Positions 60,627-64,000 of a stretch of DNA of 64,000 nucleotides are shown here, one piece after another; the first letter of the stretch is position 1, and each line of letters begins with the position of its first letter. The stretch spans positions 13,526 to 77,525 of the forward strand of contig CAYQLC010000004.1 in the NCBI GenBank assembly GCA_964418325.1. The letters are read 5' to 3'. The position numbers were made by a program, and so were the translations under genes. Source of the stretch: IMCC26077 sp964418325. GTDB lineage: Bacteria > Actinomycetota > Actinomycetes > Nanopelagicales > Nanopelagicaceae. The notes under the pieces are model-generated. The model had not been told where the DNA came from. It searched no databases and worked only from the letters and a program-made list of their open reading frames with translations.

Positions 60627-61801
60627 AAATATTTGCGGAAGATCCGCTTAATTCTCCTAGTTATTGGAAAATCCTTGATGACCTTATGCTCGGCGGGTTC
60701 ATCAGGCGTTGCTACCTTATCCAGCGCTGGGGAACTTTGATCTAATGAATCTGCAATTCGCTCCAAGTTGGTTGCAATCGAGATATTCCGCGCCAATTGC
60801 TCTGGATCAGCCTTACTTGCCTCTTCAATCAATCGTTCGGTTAAGTCAGCTCCTGCTTGGCGCACATCATTAGTCATGGTCGACTTTCCATCATGTCCGT
60901 CAAGGGTTGCGAAATCCTTGACCCTCTCCGTGATTGCAGCGCTGGCTGTTGCTAAAGCCTGAGCAATCTGACTTTGAGTGCTCTCGGTAATGCCACCTTC
61001 GACCGCAGTATCAAAGAGCGTGCGCGCGATAGTACGGACTTGAACCACGGTATGTTCGACGGCAACTCCGCGTGCATACAACTCCTCTGCTTCATCAAAC
61101 TCTGCCGTGGGAAACCAGCGCGCAAAGCTCTTGGCTTCGAGCGCCTGTGCTCGTACTTTAGGAATTTCTTCGACCAATAATCGCGCTTGGGCCAACCAAT
61201 TCCCCGCATCTTTCTCAGTAAATCCATTGGCCACACCTGCTGACATCTTGGCTAAAAGTAATGCGCATTTATTTCCTAATCGTGAAATCTGATCAATCGT
61301 TCTTCCGGCGGGAGTCTTGGGATGTGAGAAGTAGGAAAAGAGAATCGCTATCGCTGCACCAAGTAGAGTGGATTGAGTTCTATGAATCGCGGTGTTCTCG
61401 CCAAATGCCGGACCTATGACGATGAGCGCAGTAACTGGCACATTGATTGATGCGACTTCGCCTAAGTGGAGTGCGCGCGCTACGACAGCACAGAGAAAGA
61501 CTGTGATGGCAACAGTGACAAAACCAAAACCAAAAATCCACACAGCAGTGAGCGCGATTCCTGCGCCAATCGTGGTACCGACAATCTGGCCAAAACCTTC
61601 ACGGATTGATTTATGAACAGAGATTCGGGTCGAAAGACTCGCCACTATTGCCGCGACTAACCCACCATCCACAATGAGAAGATCGCCCAGCAGCCATGCC
61701 ACTGCAGCCGCTGCCGCAGTGACAGTTATTTGGCGAACCCAAACGGCACGGTCGGTAAAGAGTTTGATGAACCGCTTTCCAAGGTTGGGCTTATCGCTCA
61801 C
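60623..61801 (-). CDS. FUSC/aromatic acid exporter family membrane protein
   Basis: A 392-residue protein of the fusaric-acid/aromatic acid exporter family. Six N-terminal membrane helices (about 20-160) with LSTRISVHKSIREGFGQIVGTTIGAGIAL and IGPAFGENTAIHRTQSTLLGA (the family's conserved region), then a long cytoplasmic helical region with many Ala/Glu/Lys and a basic end (RRIKRIFRKYF). Likely exports aromatic or weak acids. The GTG start at 61801 is preceded by GATACT at 6 nt. Divergent from a GNAT gene. Confidence 0.9.
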   Translation of the reverse strand: MSDKPNLGKRFIKLFTDRAVWVRQITVTAAAAAVAWLLGDLLIVDGGLVAAIVASLSTRISVHKSIREGFGQIVGTTIGAGIALTAVWIFGFGFVTVAITVFLCAVVARALHLGEVASINVPVTALIVIGPAFGENTAIHRTQSTLLGAAIAILFSYFSHPKTPAGRTIDQISRLGNKCALLLAKMSAGVANGFTEKDAGNWLAQARLLVEEIPKVRAQALEAKSFARWFPTAEFDEAEELYARGVAVEHTVVQVRTIARTLFDTAVEGGITESTQSQIAQALATASAAITERVKDFATLDGHDGKSTMTNDVRQAGADLTERLIEEASKADPEQLARNISIATNLERIADSLDQSSPALDKVATPDEPAEHKVIKDFPITRRIKRIFRKYF

Positions 61802-61838
61802 GCACCAAGTATCTCGCGATTTATGTCAGACTTACCAA

Positions 61839-62303
61839 ATGACGCAAGAGGTCAGGATTCGAGCGGTTGCTCGCGACTATCCCATCCAGCGAGCAACAAG
61901 TGCGTTCGATGATTGGGGTCCACTAGCAGAAGGCGCCAAAGGTTTGGAGATTTCTCGCTGGCTAATCGAAGTGCAGAGTGATAGCCAATGGCAAGAAGTC
62001 GGCAATCTCTCTGCACATGCTGTCTGGTATGGCCCGACCGAATCGTCAAGGGCGATGAACATTGGAATTAGCTTGCTCGAGGAGTATCGAGGATTAGGAA
62101 TTGGTTCGATTGCACAACGATTGCTAGCTGAAGAGTTACACAAACAAGGCGTGGTTCGGGTTGAGGCATCAACTGATGTCACAAACATCGCCGAGCAGAA
62201 GGCTCTGAAGAAAGCTGGTTTTACCTATGAAGGCACACTTGGCAAAGCGCAGGGGCGTGCCGATGGATTACATGACCTGCAGGTCTGGTCACATCTTTCG
62301 TAA
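61839..62303 (+). CDS. GNAT family N-acetyltransferase
   Basis: A 154-residue acetyltransferase. The acetyl-CoA signature is seen in LLEEYRGLGIGSIAQRLLAEEL (motif A, with the RGxGIG loop) and the C-terminal ALKKAGFTYEGTLGKAQGR, typical of RimJ/YdaF-like enzymes. Substrate unknown. The ATG at 61839 is chosen over the long upstream frame, which would run through the FUSC gene. It overlaps the lactate dehydrogenase-type gene tail to tail by 15 bp. Confidence 0.88.
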   Translation: MTQEVRIRAVARDYPIQRATSAFDDWGPLAEGAKGLEISRWLIEVQSDSQWQEVGNLSAHAVWYGPTESSRAMNIGISLLEEYRGLGIGSIAQRLLAEELHKQGVVRVEASTDVTNIAEQKALKKAGFTYEGTLGKAQGRADGLHDLQVWSHLS

Positions 62304-63545
62304 GTACGAGACGTGATCTGGATTTAATTCTGAAAGGTCACGAGCGCCAAGTAATTTCATAGTTCTTAACATTTGTGAGCGCAAAATTTCCAGCGCTCGA
62401 TCGACTCCAGCGCGACCGCCCGCCATCAAGCCATAAAGGTAAGCCCGGCCAGCCCATGTGAAATTTGCTCCCGATGCGATTGCGGCAATCACATCACCGC
62501 CGTGCATGATGCCGGTGTCCATATGAACTTCTGCGCGCTTGCCCACCGCGGCTACCACCTCAGGGATAAGCGTGTATGGCACAACCGAGCGATCCATCTG
62601 ACGCCCACCATGATTAGAGAGAATTAGCGCATCGGCGCCCGCTTCCACTGCAGCGATTGCATCATCGACGCGTTGAATTCCTTTTACAACAAGGTTGCCG
62701 CTCCATTGGGTTCGAATCCAACGAAGATCCTCGTAGCTAATAGTTGGATCGAAGACGAAATCCATCAGCTCAGCAACAGTGCCCTTCCATGAATCTAATG
62801 AGGCAAATTTCAAAGGTTCGGTCGTCAGGAAGTTAAGCCACCATGCTGGTCTTGGAATCGCATTGAGAATAGTTTTTGTTGAGATTGAGGGAGGAATGGT
62901 CATGCCGTTACGAGTGTCACGAAGGCGGGCTCCGGCAACGGGAACATCAACTGTAAGAACTAAGGTATCTACGCCAACATTGGCAGCACGATGCACCAAC
63001 TCCATCGAACGATCTCGGTCTTTCCACATATATAACTGGAATGCGTTGCGACCTTGCGGCGCTGCTTTCACAACCTCCTCGATTGAAGTCGTTCCAAGCG
63101 TCGATAGACAAAATGGAATCCCGGCAGCTTCTGCCGCTGCGGCACCTGCGCGTTCACCTTCATGCTGCATCATCCGTGCAAAGCCGGTAGGCGCGATTCC
63201 CAATGGCATCGAATGCCTTTGCCCGAGCATTTCCACTGATAGGTCAACGGTGGAGACGTCGATTAAGACTTTAGGGTGGAATTGGATATTTTCGAAAGTC
63301 TCGCGAGCACGAACAAGTGAACTCTCAGTTTCGGCAGAGCCATCGGTGTAATCAAAGGGTGCTTGGGGTGTACGTCGTTTCGCAATCTTCCGTAGATCCC
63401 AGATGGTCAGGGCTCGAGCGAGGCGACGACGTTTCGGACTGAGAATTGGCTTACGAAAACGCATCAATCCCGCCAGCTCTTTGAAGCCTGGGAATCTCCG
63501 CTTCACCTTGGTTTTCGCCAGCTTCTTAACCTTCGCATTCGCCAT
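62289..63545 (-). CDS. lldD: FMN-dependent alpha-hydroxy-acid dehydrogenase (L-lactate dehydrogenase type)
   Basis: Oxidises L-lactate or another 2-hydroxyacid, passing electrons to quinone or oxygen. 418 residues, TIM barrel: FDYTDGSAETESS (active-site Tyr region), PLGIAPTGFARMMQHEGE, PFCLSTLGTTSIEEV, FQLYMWKDR, LVLTVDVPVAGARLRD, VVKGIQRVDDAIAAVEAGADALILSNHGGRQMD (with the catalytic His in SNHGGR) and HMDTGIMHGGDVIAAIASGA. The basic N-terminal stretch (KVKKLAKTKVKRRFP) may bind the membrane. TATGCT lies 6 nt before its ATG. Confidence 0.94.
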   Translation of the reverse strand: MANAKVKKLAKTKVKRRFPGFKELAGLMRFRKPILSPKRRRLARALTIWDLRKIAKRRTPQAPFDYTDGSAETESSLVRARETFENIQFHPKVLIDVSTVDLSVEMLGQRHSMPLGIAPTGFARMMQHEGERAGAAAAEAAGIPFCLSTLGTTSIEEVVKAAPQGRNAFQLYMWKDRDRSMELVHRAANVGVDTLVLTVDVPVAGARLRDTRNGMTIPPSISTKTILNAIPRPAWWLNFLTTEPLKFASLDSWKGTVAELMDFVFDPTISYEDLRWIRTQWSGNLVVKGIQRVDDAIAAVEAGADALILSNHGGRQMDRSVVPYTLIPEVVAAVGKRAEVHMDTGIMHGGDVIAAIASGANFTWAGRAYLYGLMAGGRAGVDRALEILRSQMLRTMKLLGARDLSELNPDHVSYLRKM

Positions 63546-63557
63546 ACCCGAAGCATA
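63546..63557 (-). promoter_or_regulatory. Candidate leaderless -10 element of the lldD-type gene
   Basis: TATGCT (63557-63552, minus strand), 6-nt spacer, ATG at 63545. Inference. Confidence 0.45.
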
Positions 63558-63611
63558 CCTGTGGCCGAATGAAGATAGACATCTCGGAAAGGGCGAGGCA
63601 GGATTTGTGGC

Positions 63612-64000
63612 ATGAAAGCACTCTCAAACCTCTTCGTAAAGGTCGCGAACTCCCCGCGACTACTAGTTCTTACCTCACTAGCCCTCTTGTTTGTTGCCTC
63701 AATCTCCTATTCGCTCTTCGAAAAGAAGAATGTCATCGATTCGCTCTGGTGGGCGCTGATCACTTCTACCACTGTCGGCTATGGAGATTTCTATCCGGCA
63801 AGCCTGGGTGGGCGCGTGACCGCGATCGTCCTATTACTCATCATGATTCTCTTCTTAATTCCCATGATTACCGCGTCCTTCGCCTCCAAACTCATCGTCA
63901 ACCGCGATGCCTTCACTCATGAAGAGCAAGAGGAGATGAAGATTCTTCTTAAGAAAATTGTTGAGATTGAAGAGAAGCAACTCAAAGCAAAGGGCGAGTA
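63612..64000 (+). CDS. Potassium channel family protein, at the window edge
   Basis: Ion-channel (2TM) type protein, 129 residues visible. One helix (about 16-32), a pore loop with the selectivity filter STTVGYGDFYP (about 56-66), a second helix (about 72-92), and a charged helical tail (HEEQEEMKILLKKIVEIEEKQL) that continues to the end of the window; the last two bases, TA, may begin a stop codon. The TVGYG filter makes K+ selectivity very likely. A ribosome binding site (AGGA, 8 nt) supports the ATG at 63612. A short channel of this kind would lack RCK domains. Confidence 0.9.
   Translation, partial: MKALSNLFVKVANSPRLLVLTSLALLFVASISYSLFEKKNVIDSLWWALITSTTVGYGDFYPASLGGRVTAIVLLLIMILFLIPMITASFASKLIVNRDAFTHEEQEEMKILLKKIVEIEEKQLKAKGE

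Overview
This window looks like the chromosome of a small-genome, free-living actinobacterium, most likely a freshwater planktonic lineage of the Nanopelagicales (acI) type. The evidence is: several neighbourhoods typical of Actinobacteria (tRNA-Thr/tRNA-Met/rpmG/two MaoC hydratases/murB; glp-like membrane gene/rimJ/moeA-like/galU/5-FTHF cyclo-ligase/fmdB; eno/ftsB/DUF501/ppx), moderate GC content by eye, very dense packing with many 1-11 bp overlaps, and no insertion sequences, phage genes or CRISPR. The lineage is an inference from gene content, not from a marker tree. A run of 100 N inside an ABC transporter gene shows that the source is a draft assembly.

Layout. 1-3.8 kb: aminotransferase (cut by the window edge), murB, a glycosyltransferase-like gene, two MaoC-type hydratase genes and rpmG, then tRNA-Met and tRNA-Thr. 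4-8.2 kb: PhoH2-type PIN-ATPase, short cis-prenyltransferase, DUF3817, SURF1, a divergent pair of small membrane proteins, greA. 8.2-12 kb: DrrAB-like ABC exporter, MFS permease, terminator, YccA-like membrane protein. 12-22.5 kb: a large secreted protein, a short-armed tRNA with a UAA anticodon, then one long leftward run of UDG, Ppx, DUF501, FtsB, enolase, MazG, a lipoprotein and Mfd. 22.6-29.3 kb: ppc, pth, rplY, prs, glmU, tRNA-Gln. 29.3-35.6 kb: TetR and MarR regulators, then ispE, rsmA, tatD, metG and rsmI, all leftward. 35.6-44.7 kb: protein mannosyltransferase, a membrane protein plus a degenerate MoeA-like (gephyrin-like) protein, galU, 5-FTHF cyclo-ligase, acyl-CoA dehydrogenase, CtaG/CopD fusion, CopC, FmdB. 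44.7-52.3 kb: TetR/MMPL pair, purU, tRNA-Arg, and an operon of a saccharopine-dehydrogenase-family protein, a ChoD-like GMC oxidoreductase and an SDR. 52.3-64 kb: a small secreted protein, an unusual Tat-type Rieske protein, a diguanylate cyclase, homospermidine synthase, photolyase, citrate synthase, pdxH, serC with a 26-residue membrane peptide, FUSC exporter, GNAT, L-lactate dehydrogenase-type flavoenzyme and a K+ channel.

How it fits together. Much of the window is housekeeping: cell-wall and isoprenoid precursors (murB, glmU, uppS, ispE, galU), translation (metG, rsmA, rsmI, pth, rplY, rpmG, tRNAs), central metabolism (eno, ppc, citrate synthase, serC, lactate oxidation) and DNA repair suited to sunlit water (Mfd, UDG, photolyase). 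SURF1, CtaG/CopD and CopC together point to assembly of a copper-containing aerobic terminal oxidase.

The most unusual items are: a MoeA-like protein from which the substrate domains have been cleanly removed, beside a membrane protein (candidate Glp/GlpR-type division scaffold); a repeated leaderless-promoter arrangement (TANNNT followed 6-7 nt later by the start codon) at more than ten genes; a class I-shaped tRNA with anticodon UAA; a secreted protein with a Cys/Lys-rich C-terminal tag; a Rieske cluster motif with a 4-residue insertion; and a hydrophobic microprotein translationally coupled to serC.
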